In this document: one piece after another, positions 1 through 6,738 of the stretch | Layout: every line of letters starts with the position of its first letter | How positions within the stretch are numbered: position 1 is the stretch's first letter | Source: a virus | Virus record (IMG/VR): IMGVR_UViG_3300048836_000098 | Location: 1-64,000 of that record | Length of the DNA: 64,000 nt | Reading direction: 5' to 3' (one strand) | Position numbers and translations under genes: made by a program | Notes under the pieces: model-generated | Told to the model about the DNA's origin: nothing | The model's input: only the letters and a program-made list of their open reading frames with translations | Database searches by the model: none

Positions 1-117
1 GTCGGGCTATGTATTGACCGTGACGGTGCAAAAGTGTTCCGCATGACGCAAGCCGACATTGACAAACTTGTGAAGCGTTTACCCGCATACATGCAAGCAG
101 AAACGATAAAGGTATAA
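1..117 (+). CDS. 3' end of a small phage protein (cut by window edge)
   Basis: The first 38 codons of the window are open and end at TAA 115-117. The true start lies outside the window. The visible part has a conserved-looking hydrophilic C-terminus with no motif I recognise. It is followed after 12 bases by another small gene in the same direction, so it belongs to the plus-strand run of tiny early genes. Confidence 0.6.
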   Translation, partial: VGLCIDRDGAKVFRMTQADIDKLVKRLPAYMQAETIKV

Positions 118-129
118 GGGGGTTTAATT

Positions 130-339
130 ATGAATCACTATGTAGAATGCCGCAGCCGCAAACTTGAAAATGAAATATTTGTTACTAGGTTTTCAGGGTT
201 TAATGGACTTTCTCGCGATATTGCGCAAGAAGTTTTTGAGCGCGAATGCAAAAACGGTCACGATGCAGTATATCTTTGCAAACTTTCTCGCGGGTGTGAT
301 GTGACAATTAAAGCATGGTACAAGGAGGCAACCGCATGA
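130..339 (+). CDS. Hypothetical small protein, 69 aa
   Basis: ATG with an AGGGGG ribosome site 8 bases upstream. The product is 69 residues, mixed charge, with three cysteines and no recognisable domain. Its stop overlaps the next start (ATGA at 336), which indicates translational coupling within a run of very small early genes. Function unknown. Confidence 0.7.
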   Translation: MNHYVECRSRKLENEIFVTRFSGFNGLSRDIAQEVFERECKNGHDAVYLCKLSRGCDVTIKAWYKEATA

Positions 340-413
340 CCAATATTATCAACCGTCTCTCAATCGCGCTGTATCTAGCTATGAACCATAAGAAAGCGAG
401 GAAGTTTGCATGA
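336..413 (+). CDS. Basic micro-protein, 25 aa
   Basis: A 25-residue frame that starts in an ATGA overlap with the preceding gene and ends in an ATGA overlap with the following one. AAGGAGG lies just upstream of its start. The product is basic (several Lys/Arg) with a short hydrophobic centre. The double start/stop overlap is the main reason to believe it is translated. Function unknown. Confidence 0.5.
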   Translation: MTNIINRLSIALYLAMNHKKARKFA

Positions 414-664
414 AAGACCTTTATGAAATGACAAAGCAGGAACTCGTTGAGAAGGTTATGGCGTTTGACAGCCGTGAAACTCTAAAGCGCGCAAAAAGTC
501 AAAGCAAAGCGGTGCTTATTAATTGGATTGAGATGTACCGGAAATATAACGCGCTCTCTTGCAAGAACTGCATTAAGCGAGGGAAAACTTGCCCTTGGGA
601 CGGATCATATCAGCACAAGGACGCGAACGGAAACGAGATCGGAATCTGCAACGCTTATGAGTGA
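410..664 (+). CDS. Cysteine-rich hypothetical protein, 84 aa
   Basis: Starts in an ATGA overlap and has GAGG upstream. The N-terminal half looks helical and charged. The C-terminal third carries four to five cysteines (CKNC followed by a CPW pair and a terminal Cys), suggesting a small metal-binding fold. I do not recognise the family. It sits directly before a ribbon-helix-helix-like gene. Confidence 0.65.
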   Translation: MKDLYEMTKQELVEKVMAFDSRETLKRAKSQSKAVLINWIEMYRKYNALSCKNCIKRGKTCPWDGSYQHKDANGNEIGICNAYE

Positions 665-677
665 AAAGGAGATTAGC

Positions 678-1013
678 ATGACCGATAACCCCGCAACCGT
701 CATAACAGAAGAACCGACAACCGACAAGAAACCATTTGTACTGCGAGAAGGCACTAGCGGGAACGGCATAACTATAACGTTTCGCATATCTCCGGCACAG
801 CTTGAACGCCTTATGAGAATCTATGCTATGAGGGGCAGAAAGAGCCGGAGCGCGGTTATACGCCTATTGCTGAACCTCGGCATTGAAGCGTATGAAGCTA
901 ACCCGAAGTTTCAAAAGCAACTCGCGCAGTTATCCGACAAGGAACAGAAAGCAGAAGCAAAACGGAACAACGAACTCCGCTCGGAGATTTTAGGAAGATT
1001 GAAAGGGGTATGA
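678..1013 (+). CDS. Ribbon-helix-helix-like DNA-binding protein, 111 aa
   Basis: AAAGGAG lies 8 bases before ATG 678; an alternative ATG at 657 overlaps the previous stop. After a 30-residue polar N-terminus, residues ~35-75 show a beta strand (ITFRISPAQ) then two helices rich in Arg, with SRSAVIRLLL spacing like CopG/Arc ribbon-helix-helix repressors. The C-terminus is a charged helix. A transcriptional or plasmid-copy-type regulator is the likely role; the operator is not visible. It is followed by a hairpin at 1035-1058. Confidence 0.6.
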   Translation: MTDNPATVITEEPTTDKKPFVLREGTSGNGITITFRISPAQLERLMRIYAMRGRKSRSAVIRLLLNLGIEAYEANPKFQKQLAQLSDKEQKAEAKRNNELRSEILGRLKGV

Positions 1014-1034
1014 ACCTAAAGTCATTATCAGCTA

Positions 1035-1058
1035 AAGCCCGTTCGTTTGGGCGGGCTT
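1035..1058 (+). terminator. Stem-loop after the RHH-like gene (weak terminator or processing hairpin)
   Basis: AAGCCCG (1035-1041) pairs with CGGGCTT (1052-1058) around a 10-base loop. It lies 21 bases after the stop codon at 1013. The T-run that follows is poor, so termination would be leaky; it may instead separate or stabilise transcripts. Confidence 0.45.
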
Positions 1059-1099
1059 CATGGTGCTAATGGCATCAAATTAAGCAGGAGGAAATTATC

Positions 1100-1339
1100 A
1101 TGGAATCAAAGCAATACACAGTCGTTGAGGCGTGCAACAACGGAGATATATTCAAGACCAATTTCGAATACCTTTCGGACGCTAACAAATTCGCTTTTAA
1201 CTGCTGGGAAAACCTGACCAACGACGAGAAGAAGAACTGGCACATTTACGTCGGAATAGTTTATTCTTACGAAGATGGCGGCATGGATATCGATATTCCC
1301 AACGGTGCGTTCGACTTTCACGAAACGAGGGCAAAATAA
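1100..1339 (+). CDS. Acidic hypothetical protein, 79 aa
   Basis: CAGGAGGAAA lies 8 bases before the ATG. The product is aromatic-rich and acidic, without cysteine motif or membrane segment. The stop codon overlaps the start of the following DUF4314-like gene by one base, so the two are coupled. Family not recognised. Confidence 0.7.
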   Translation: MESKQYTVVEACNNGDIFKTNFEYLSDANKFAFNCWENLTNDEKKNWHIYVGIVYSYEDGGMDIDIPNGAFDFHETRAK

Positions 1340-1566
1340 TGCAGATGCGTGAAATTCACCCCGAAATATTGAAAGCTATGAAGGAGCGCTACAAGGCCGG
1401 AACTCGCGTTAAGCTGAATTACATGAACGATGTTATCTCTAGCGTTCCTGATGGAACTTTGGGGACGGTGGTATGCGTGGACGATGTTGGAACTATTCAC
1501 GTAAACTGGGATAACGGACGGACGCTCGGTGTCGTTTACAGGGAGGATTCATGTTCGATAATTTAA
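1339..1566 (+). CDS. DUF4314-like small protein, 75 aa
   Basis: Residues ~20-70 carry the pattern of the DUF4314 family of Firmicutes phages and plasmids: GTRVKLNYM, then PDGTLGTVVCVDD, then GTIHVNWDNG, ending in a beta strand. This is a small SH3-like beta-barrel of unknown molecular role. It is translated from an overlap with the upstream gene. Recognition is by sequence pattern only. Confidence 0.75.
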   Translation: MQMREIHPEILKAMKERYKAGTRVKLNYMNDVISSVPDGTLGTVVCVDDVGTIHVNWDNGRTLGVVYREDSCSII

Positions 1567-1655
1567 CCCGCCTGATGATGGTTCGATGGTGACGAGCCGA
1601 AACTCCCTTATGGGGTCGCGGGAAACCGTAAAATAAAAAACGGAGGAAAGATACC

Positions 1656-1823
1656 ATGTTGAACAGCAAAAGCAAGAACGACCGTATGAACCGCGCAGGA
1701 GCGCAGAAACCGACGAATTACCGCAAGGCATACAACGGCATTGTCAAGCAGTATGAAACGCCGACAGCCGCGCCGAAGATGGTCAGAACGCGCTTATACT
1801 CGGCGGCAAGCATTGACGTATGA
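1656..1823 (+). CDS. Basic hypothetical protein, 55 aa
   Basis: CGGAGGAAAG lies 7 bases before ATG 1656; the frame ends at TGA 1821-1823. The product is strongly basic and polar, with no cysteine or membrane segment. The 89 bases between it and the preceding gene hold only its leader. Function unknown. Confidence 0.55.
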   Translation: MLNSKSKNDRMNRAGAQKPTNYRKAYNGIVKQYETPTAAPKMVRTRLYSAASIDV

Positions 1824-1868
1824 ATTACTCGTTTTCGCCCATCTCGGTCAATCCTGAACACATTTCTG

Positions 1869-1897
1869 TTGATTGATTTGGTTGTTTGTGGTATAAT
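1869..1897 (+). promoter_or_regulatory. Sigma-A-type promoter, TGTGGTATAAT family
   Basis: TTGATT (1869-1874), 17-base spacer, TATAAT (1892-1897), preceded by TGG as an extended -10. It lies 30 bases upstream of ATG 1927. The 11-mer TGTGGTATAAT recurs at 11619-11629, at 20345-20355 and on the minus strand at 62465-62475, always at the -10 position. Confidence 0.85.
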
Positions 1898-1926
1898 GTG
1901 AACGATATGAAAGGATGGTGTGATTT

Positions 1927-2214
1927 ATGATCGAAATCGTTAAACAGCAGGAGCTAGACATGCGCGAAGGAACTGATTGCGCGTTCTGGGAAACAGTGGT
2001 CATGACGAGGTTTATGGACTTCATCGTGGTAGAAAAGTATAGGCGTTCGTCTGGTTGGTTCGGCACGGAAATCGATATCAGGCTTCGGGCGTGGTTCAAG
2101 GACGGCGAAGAAGCGAGAGCCGATAAGTGGTATGAGTTGCTTTGCGCAGGAGAAGAATATTGCCTCGAAGATAAGATGCGAGAGGCGTTTGATTCCGAAC
2201 AGGAGGTACAATGA
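1927..2214 (+). CDS. Acidic hypothetical protein, 95 aa
   Basis: First gene behind the promoter at 1869-1897, with AAGGATGG upstream of the ATG. The product is an acidic, aromatic-rich 95-residue protein with no recognisable motif. It overlaps the following micro-protein start by four bases (ATGA). Function unknown. Confidence 0.7.
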   Translation: MIEIVKQQELDMREGTDCAFWETVVMTRFMDFIVVEKYRRSSGWFGTEIDIRLRAWFKDGEEARADKWYELLCAGEEYCLEDKMREAFDSEQEVQ

Positions 2215-2264
2215 TCGCTATATTTGTCTTGCTCGCAGGATTTGCGATGGTGTGTTTTGCATGA
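2211..2264 (+). CDS. 17-residue hydrophobic micro-protein
   Basis: ATG in an ATGA overlap with the preceding stop and AGGAGG five bases upstream. The 17-residue product is almost entirely hydrophobic, enough for a single short membrane helix. It is very short, so the support is the ribosome site and overlap only. Confidence 0.4.
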   Translation: MIAIFVLLAGFAMVCFA

Positions 2265-2283
2265 CAGGAAAGGATAAACCAGT

Positions 2284-2454
2284 ATGACTATTGACAATAT
2301 CGTTATTTCGTTCGCATGCTTTGCTCTCGCAGTGCTCAATGTTTTTGTTTCGGAGTTATCTCACATCGACGGAAAGCGCGTGATCGAATCGATGTTAATG
2401 GGCGACGCTCTGATGTTTGCTTTTCTTGGAGCGTTTGCGCTGATTCCATGTTGA
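2284..2454 (+). CDS. Small membrane protein, 56 aa, two predicted TM helices
   Basis: AGGAAAGGA lies upstream of ATG 2284. Residues ~5-24 and ~40-55 are hydrophobic, separated by a short charged loop. This gives a hairpin-like two-helix membrane protein. It overlaps the next gene by seven bases. One of four tiny membrane proteins in the early arm. Confidence 0.6.
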   Translation: MTIDNIVISFACFALAVLNVFVSELSHIDGKRVIESMLMGDALMFAFLGAFALIPC

Positions 2455-2618
2455 GGACGGTTGAATTTTCAGATTCTAAGGACTTCGCAGAACGAATGAT
2501 GAAAGATTTAGCGGATCGCAAAAAGGCTTATGACCGTTTGGATCGCGACCTTGCTTTCGATCATCATCGGAGACAGCAAAAGAAATTGCGTCGTTATGGC
2601 GCGTACAGATGGAGGTAA
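2448..2618 (+). CDS. Highly charged helical hypothetical protein, 56 aa
   Basis: ATG 2448 lies inside the end of the preceding gene. The product is dominated by Arg, Lys and Asp and looks like a continuous amphipathic helix with a very basic C-terminus. No ribosome site is obvious, so coupling to the upstream gene is likely. Function unknown; nucleic-acid binding is possible but unproven. Confidence 0.5.
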   Translation: MLRTVEFSDSKDFAERMMKDLADRKKAYDRLDRDLAFDHHRRQQKKLRRYGAYRWR

Positions 2619-2620
2619 AC

Positions 2621-2722
2621 ATGAAACTCGAAGATAGGCGCATGGGCGCAATCGTTGCAATCGTCATCATGTGCGTTATGGCGGCGGTTTGTCTGGTGAT
2701 GTTTATCAAGGAACTATTTTAA
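2621..2722 (+). CDS. Single-pass membrane micro-protein, 33 aa
   Basis: GGAGGTAAAC directly precedes ATG 2621. The charged N-terminus of seven residues is followed by a hydrophobic segment of about 20 residues and a short Lys/Glu tail. This is a typical one-helix phage membrane peptide. Role unknown. Confidence 0.55.
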   Translation: MKLEDRRMGAIVAIVIMCVMAAVCLVMFIKELF

Positions 2723-2734
2723 GGAGGAAACAAA

Positions 2735-3088
2735 ATGAAATCAATCTATAATGCCAGAATCAAAAGCACGTCTCTCGGCACGGAGGATCACGGAATATTG
2801 ACGTTCTACTTGCACCTCGAATGGAACGGCGGTGGATGTGGTTTCGGCGGGTACGCGCTTGACGAATATGACAAGGCAATGGACAAGCGGATTGCTACAG
2901 CTCGTGGGTTGCAATGTATTCAAGAAGTCATGCGCGTGGTTGGCGTTAGCTCATGGGAGTCGCTTGCGGGTAAATATATCCGCGTTGAGCAAGACGATTC
3001 AGAATATACAATTCACAAAATCGGCAATCTGATGGAAGATAATTGGATCGACCTTAAAACATTCTGGAAATCGGATAAGGAGGGTTAA
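2735..3088 (+). CDS. Conserved-looking phage protein preceding the RAMP-like gene, 117 aa
   Basis: AAGGAGG lies 9 bases before the ATG. The sequence has a Gly-rich turn (GGGCGFGGY) near residue 35, a helix with an Arg-rich region, and a WESLAGKYIRVE segment near residue 80. I recognise no named domain. Both this gene and the next begin MKSI and are separated by only four bases, so they are translated together. It is a candidate partner of the RAMP-like protein. Confidence 0.6.
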   Translation: MKSIYNARIKSTSLGTEDHGILTFYLHLEWNGGGCGFGGYALDEYDKAMDKRIATARGLQCIQEVMRVVGVSSWESLAGKYIRVEQDDSEYTIHKIGNLMEDNWIDLKTFWKSDKEG

Positions 3089-3092
3089 TTTT

Positions 3093-3716
3093 ATGAAATC
3101 AATCAAAGCACGAATCACATTCACAGAAGAAGTTCTCGGAACATGCGCGGGTGATCCTAGAATCCATGAAGAGTTCATTGCATCAAAAGCCCCGAACGCT
3201 CTGAATATGGAAGAAGAAGTTGCCGCGCTCGGTGTAGATGAAGTTGTCAAGAACGGCATGACGGTATTCCCGCGAGACAATCAAGACCGACCGTTTCTCT
3301 ACGACTACCAGATCAAAGGTTTCTTTAAGGACGCATGTTCGATGTTGTCAAGATGCTCCAGCAAGGACGCGAACGGCAAAAAACAGGCGGTCAACGAATC
3401 GTCCAAGATCACGGCATTCAAAAAGGTGATCGACGGTATGATTTTCGTAACACCAAGACAGATTCCGTTCGTGTTCGATGGTGCTGTTGGGAACTGCCAG
3501 CGACCACTCAGAGCGCAGACGGCACAGGGTGAGCGAATCGCCCTTGCAAACAGCGAAACCATTCCTGCGGGCGCGTACATTGACGTTGAGATCGTTCTGT
3601 TGAATGAAGCGTATGAATCGGCTGTCATGGAATGGCTGGACTACGGCAAATGGCGCGGCATTGGTCAGTGGCGAAATTCCGGCAAGGGCGCGTTTACTTA
3701 CGAATTGCTGAAATAG
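3093..3716 (+). CDS. RAMP-superfamily-like (Cas7-like) phage protein, 207 aa
   Basis: GGAGGG lies upstream of ATG 3093. The product opens with a beta strand (KARITFTEEVLGT). Residues ~69-82 (LYDYQIKGFFKDAC) match the S-x-K-G-x-hh-R-x-A helix of Cas7/Csm3-type RAMP proteins. The C-terminus ends in a glycine-rich loop at 189-199 (GIGQWRNSGKG), as in RAMP RNA-binding proteins. A conserved-looking QRPLRAQTAQGE stretch lies at ~136-147. RAMP proteins bind or cut RNA; RNA binding here is inference from these motifs. The gene ends in TAG at the exact start of the GGCA-rich tract, so protein and tract share a transcript. No other Cas gene is present. Confidence 0.55.
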   Translation: MKSIKARITFTEEVLGTCAGDPRIHEEFIASKAPNALNMEEEVAALGVDEVVKNGMTVFPRDNQDRPFLYDYQIKGFFKDACSMLSRCSSKDANGKKQAVNESSKITAFKKVIDGMIFVTPRQIPFVFDGAVGNCQRPLRAQTAQGERIALANSETIPAGAYIDVEIVLLNEAYESAVMEWLDYGKWRGIGQWRNSGKGAFTYELLK

Positions 3717-4139
3717 TTGCGACGGCAAATCCTTGCATCGTGAGCAACAGCACAGCAAGGAACTGAATATCTCCGCAAAGGCATTTGAATAGCGATACAA
3801 GGCAACGGCACTGTACGGACGAGCAGGGACTGCACGGCAATGGAAGAGTTCGGAAGGGCAGAGTTAGCAAAGGCAACGCTTAGAATCGAGAGGCGATGGA
3901 GTAGCAAGCCGAAGAGAAGCGCAGCAAAGGCAAGGCGTTGAAACGGATAGCAAAGGCAAGGCACCGTCTAGCACAGCGAGAGCGAGGCATGGCGGAGCGT
4001 AGCAACAGCATGGCAATGATTGGAGAAGCGGAGTTCGCAACGGATTAGCCAAGCATTGAGTCGCAAAGCAACAGAGAGGCATAGACCAGAATTGAATCGC
4101 AACAGCATAGCTTGTCTAGGCATGCATAGCCATGGCACA
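3717..4139 (+). repeat. Purine-rich GGCA/GCA-dense irregular repeat tract, non-coding
   Basis: Begins at the stop codon of the RAMP-like gene and runs ~420 bases. GGCA occurs at 3724, 3780, 3801, 3807, 3836, 3857, 3872, 3929, 3955, 3960, 3986, 4012, 4078, 4119 and 4134, against fewer than two expected by chance. GCAAAGGCA occurs at 3775, 3867, 3924 and 3950. Clusters of GCRRR units five to six bases apart alternate with unique 8-20 base segments, without a fixed period, so this is not a canonical CRISPR array. No credible start codon with ribosome site is present. Open frames on the complementary strand follow from base composition. It is presumably transcribed as a 3' extension of the upstream gene. 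Confidence 0.7.
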
Positions 4140-4145
4140 GACCTC

Positions 4146-4174
4146 TTGACAACCTCGCGCACTTGCTATATTCT
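4146..4174 (+). promoter_or_regulatory. Promoter of the small RNA gene
   Basis: TTGACA (4146-4151) and TATTCT (4169-4174) are separated by 17 bases; an overlapping TATATT (4167-4172) gives 15. The predicted start of transcription, ~4181, coincides with the first base of the paired RNA element. It starts just after the GGCA tract ends. Confidence 0.65.
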
Positions 4175-4180
4175 TTTATT

Positions 4181-4285
4181 TGGGACGCAAACCATTCACG
4201 GTGGCGCGATCCAAGTGAATACGGCTCGTCCCCTCAAAGTCCGCAACGGTGTGCCGTGAACACACCCGAAGCGGATTTTCTTGTT
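4181..4285 (+). ncRNA. Small structured RNA: two nested stem-loops in tandem
   Basis: First element: GGGACG (4182-4187) pairs with CGTCCC (4227-4232) and encloses ATTCAC (4194-4199) paired with GTGAAT (4215-4220). Second element: TCCGC (4240-4244) pairs with GCGGA (4271-4275) and encloses GGTGTG (4248-4253) paired with CACACC (4261-4266) around a 7-base loop, followed by TTTTC. With the promoter at 4146-4174 this forms a complete ~100-base transcription unit. No ribosome site or frame fits. I recognise no Rfam family. Its position after the RAMP-like gene and tract suggests a functional link, which is inference. Confidence 0.65.
4240..4280 (+). terminator. Intrinsic terminator of the small RNA
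   Basis: The second nested stem-loop (five outer and six inner base pairs) is followed directly by ATTTTCTTG. It would end the small RNA and any read-through from the upstream tract, before the HTH gene with its own promoter. Confidence 0.6.
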
Positions 4286-4316
4286 GAGAAAAGTATATAT
4301 TATTTTGATTTTGCTA

Positions 4317-4345
4317 TTTACAAGCACTTCCAAGTATGTTATAGT
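4317..4345 (+). promoter_or_regulatory. Promoter of the HTH/antirepressor operon
   Basis: TTTACA (4317-4322), 17-base spacer, TATAGT (4340-4345), 18 bases before ATG 4363. A TATATATTATTTTG tract at ~4293-4306 just upstream resembles the AT-rich tract at the late minus-strand promoters and may be an operator. Confidence 0.6.
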
Positions 4346-4362
4346 AAGTATAGGAGAACGAA

Positions 4363-4536
4363 ATGAAGATTCCGAAAGCGGCAATCGCATTAAATCGTAG
4401 TACAAAGACAATCCGCACTTGGATTAAGAGCGGTATTCTTCATGCTACAAAGTTGGGAAGAGATTGGGAAATCTCCGAAGAAGAAGTTGACCGGATTAAG
4501 CGCGACGGTCTGGAACTCAAACGGCAAGATGAATAA
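4363..4536 (+). CDS. Excisionase/MerR-like helix-turn-helix protein, 57 aa
   Basis: AGGAG lies 6 bases before ATG 4363. The pattern of a short winged helix-turn-helix is clear: AIALNRSTKTIRTWIKSGIL recognition region, then LGRDWEISEEEVDRI wing and helix. This is the fold of excisionases and DNA-binding helix_turn_helix_17 proteins. With its own promoter and the antirepressor next, it may control the lysis-lysogeny switch or act as excisionase. A second such protein is at 23963. Confidence 0.75.
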   Translation: MKIPKAAIALNRSTKTIRTWIKSGILHATKLGRDWEISEEEVDRIKRDGLELKRQDE

Positions 4537-4545
4537 GGAGATTAT

Positions 4546-5358
4546 ATGAATACTGATATTCAAATTTTTAACAACGAACAATTTGGGAACGTTCGGGTTA
4601 TTGATCTAGGCGGTGAACCGTGGTTTGTTGCCAAAGACGTTTGCGAGGCGTTCAATGACACAAACCACATCAGAAGCGTTGGCCGGATCGATGATTCCGA
4701 TAAATGCGTGATTCAGGTTATTGACAACCTCGGAAGAACACAGAGCGCAACAGCGGTAAATGAGTCTGGATTATACTTGCTATTGTTCGGAATGCAACCG
4801 CAAAAGGCAAACAATAGTGGGGTGTCCGATGCGTACCCCATCGAGGTTCAGAAAAGAATCGATAGGTTGCGAGATTTTAAGCGGTGGATTACTCACGATG
4901 TTCTTCCATCTATTCGCAAGCACGGCATGTACGCAAAGGACGAACTACTCGACAATCCCGACCTGCTGATTGAGGTTGCAACCAAGCTAAAGCAGGAACG
5001 CGACGCTAGACTTTCCCTCGAAGCAGAGAACGCCGCTATGCTTCCAAAGGCAGATTTCTACGACGCGGTAATCGAAAGTTCCGACACCATCGAAATGGCA
5101 ACCGTCGCAAAGATTCTGAATGTTGGGATCGGTCGCAATAGACTGTTTGAAATTCTACGTGAACAAAAGATTCTTAGGGATGATAACACCCCATTGCAGA
5201 ATTACGTCGATCTTGGTTGGTTCAAGTGCGTCGAGAGCAAATACACTAAACCAGACGGCGGAACATTCATCAACGTCAAGACCGTCGTTTATCAAAAAGG
5301 TATCGATGGAATATTAAAGTTGCTTAAAGATAAATATAATTTGAAACCGATTGTTTGA
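4546..5358 (+). CDS. Phage antirepressor, Bro-N plus KilAC domains, 270 aa
   Basis: AAGGAG lies upstream of ATG 4546. Residues ~5-115 are a Bro-N domain (WFVAKDVCEAF, later NESGLYLLLFG and RDFKRWITHDVLPSIRKHG). Residues ~165-270 are a KilAC/ANT domain (AKILNVGIGRNRLFEILREQKIL, then Y-x-K-P-D-G). Such proteins bind DNA or repressor to induce lytic growth. Lies in an operon with the HTH gene before it. The next gene is four bases away. Confidence 0.9.
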   Translation: MNTDIQIFNNEQFGNVRVIDLGGEPWFVAKDVCEAFNDTNHIRSVGRIDDSDKCVIQVIDNLGRTQSATAVNESGLYLLLFGMQPQKANNSGVSDAYPIEVQKRIDRLRDFKRWITHDVLPSIRKHGMYAKDELLDNPDLLIEVATKLKQERDARLSLEAENAAMLPKADFYDAVIESSDTIEMATVAKILNVGIGRNRLFEILREQKILRDDNTPLQNYVDLGWFKCVESKYTKPDGGTFINVKTVVYQKGIDGILKLLKDKYNLKPIV

Positions 5359-5372
5359 GTAGGGGTATCTAT

Positions 5373-5942
5373 ATGTCTGAAAGAAAACCCATATCAAAGA
5401 AATTGCGCTTTGAGATATTCAAGCGCGATGGATTTACTTGCCAGTATTGCGGAAAGATGTCGCCTGACGTTGTGCTAGAGGTTGATCACATTAAGCCAGT
5501 TGCAAGCGGTGGCAAAAACGACATGCTCAACCTTGTTACGGCGTGTTTGTCATGCAATCGCGGTAAGGGTGCAACCGAATTAAAAGACGAATCAATGGTG
5601 ATTAAGCAACAGAAGCAGCTTACCGAAGCAAACGAAAGACGGTTGCAGTTGCAAATGATGCTTGAATGGAAAGCGGAACTTGCTCGTCTTGTTGAGGATC
5701 AAGTGGATTATATCTGTGGCGTTTTCTTTAGTACCTATAAGCACGTATTGCAGGATCACGAGAGGCAGAATATAAAGTCACTAATAAATCGGTTTGGATT
5801 TAACGATGTTTGCGAGGCTGTTGACATTTCAATATTGAAATACAATTATTATTATTACGCACTTGAAAAACTTGGCGGCGTTTGCTATAACCGTAAAAAC
5901 GGAATAAGGAGTGTTAAACATGGCAATCAAACGAATCGTTAG
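5373..5942 (+). CDS. HNH endonuclease family protein, 189 aa
   Basis: ATG 5373 follows GTAGGGG; an in-frame TTG at 5355 lacks a ribosome site. Residues ~15-65 form an HNH fold with zinc ligands: CQYCG, then LEVDHIKPVASGG with DH as catalytic core, then NLVTACLSCNRGKG. The remaining ~120 residues are helical. In Firmicutes phages this type often precedes the replisome organiser, as here, with the two genes overlapping by 23 bases. The base composition is more AT-rich than most neighbours. Confidence 0.85.
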   Translation: MSERKPISKKLRFEIFKRDGFTCQYCGKMSPDVVLEVDHIKPVASGGKNDMLNLVTACLSCNRGKGATELKDESMVIKQQKQLTEANERRLQLQMMLEWKAELARLVEDQVDYICGVFFSTYKHVLQDHERQNIKSLINRFGFNDVCEAVDISILKYNYYYYALEKLGGVCYNRKNGIRSVKHGNQTNR

Positions 5943-6738
5943 TACAGAATTTTGGACGGATAAGAAGGTTGTTGAGCAATTCACGCCAGAGGATAAGCTA
6001 TTTTTCCTTTATCTTTTGACAAATCCTCACACTACGCAGCTTGGAATTTATCCGTTTATACCTAAGATCGCGGCGTTTGAAATTGGATATAGCAAAGATA
6101 CCGTGTTGAACCTTATCGAAAGATTTGAGAAATATGGCTTAATTAGATATTCAAACGTCAGCAGTGAGATTGCCGTTAAAAATTATCTAAAGCATTCAAT
6201 CGTCAAGGGCGGCACTCCCGTTTACGATCTTTTAGTCAAGGAGTCGAATCTGGTTAAAGATAAGTCATTGCTTAGATTTGTATTGTCTGCCAATAACGAT
6301 AGTTTGAATGATACAGTTCGTAAGTTTATCTCTGATACGGAAAAAGACAATGATAACGAAAAAGATAATGACAATGACAATGAGGATTCGTACCACGAAT
6401 CGTATGACGAATCGTTAAGCGATAATAACAATAATGACGATTTCGACGTTTTCTGGAAAGCGTACCCTGTTAAAAAAAGCAAGCAAGATGCAAGAAAAGC
6501 GTTTGATGCTTTAGGTAAAAAAAAGGATTCTCCAACAATCGAACGGCTAGTAGCATCGGTTGAGACGCATAAAAAATCCATTAGCTGGCAAAAAGACGGA
6601 GGACAGTTTATCCCACACCCTGCGACCTATTTGCGAAAAGGAATGTACGATGACGAATTAAGCGCGTCGGCTGGATCGACAAATCAAATTACATCAGGAT
6701 TTTTTACAAACATAGCAAAGGAGCTTGGAGAGAAATGA
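5920..6738 (+). CDS. Replisome organiser / replication initiation protein, 272 aa
   Basis: AAGGAG lies 8-9 bases before ATG 5920. The N-terminal ~110 residues are a winged-helix domain typical of phage replication initiators (STEFWTDKKVVE, LFFLYLLTNPH, GIYPFIPK). A low-complexity Asp/Asn/Glu linker at ~140-170 follows. The C-terminal ~80 residues (FWKAYPVKKSKQDARKAF, later HPATYLRKG) are the domain shared with DnaD/O-like loaders. It probably binds the origin and recruits the helicase loader encoded next. The stop overlaps the next start. Confidence 0.8.
   Translation: MAIKRIVSTEFWTDKKVVEQFTPEDKLFFLYLLTNPHTTQLGIYPFIPKIAAFEIGYSKDTVLNLIERFEKYGLIRYSNVSSEIAVKNYLKHSIVKGGTPVYDLLVKESNLVKDKSLLRFVLSANNDSLNDTVRKFISDTEKDNDNEKDNDNDNEDSYHESYDESLSDNNNNDDFDVFWKAYPVKKSKQDARKAFDALGKKKDSPTIERLVASVETHKKSISWQKDGGQFIPHPATYLRKGMYDDELSASAGSTNQITSGFFTNIAKELGEK

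Noticed and set aside
3717-4139. CRISPR array
   Set aside because: No repeat of 23-40 bases recurs, spacing between shared motifs varies (92, 57, 26 bases), and no Cas1, Cas2 or effector gene is present.
3694-4162. Several overlapping open frames of 60-90 codons on the minus strand across the GGCA tract
   Set aside because: They result from the lack of complementary stop triplets in a purine-rich tract, have Leu/Pro/Cys-rich products typical of composition artefacts, no ribosome sites, and oppose the transcription direction.
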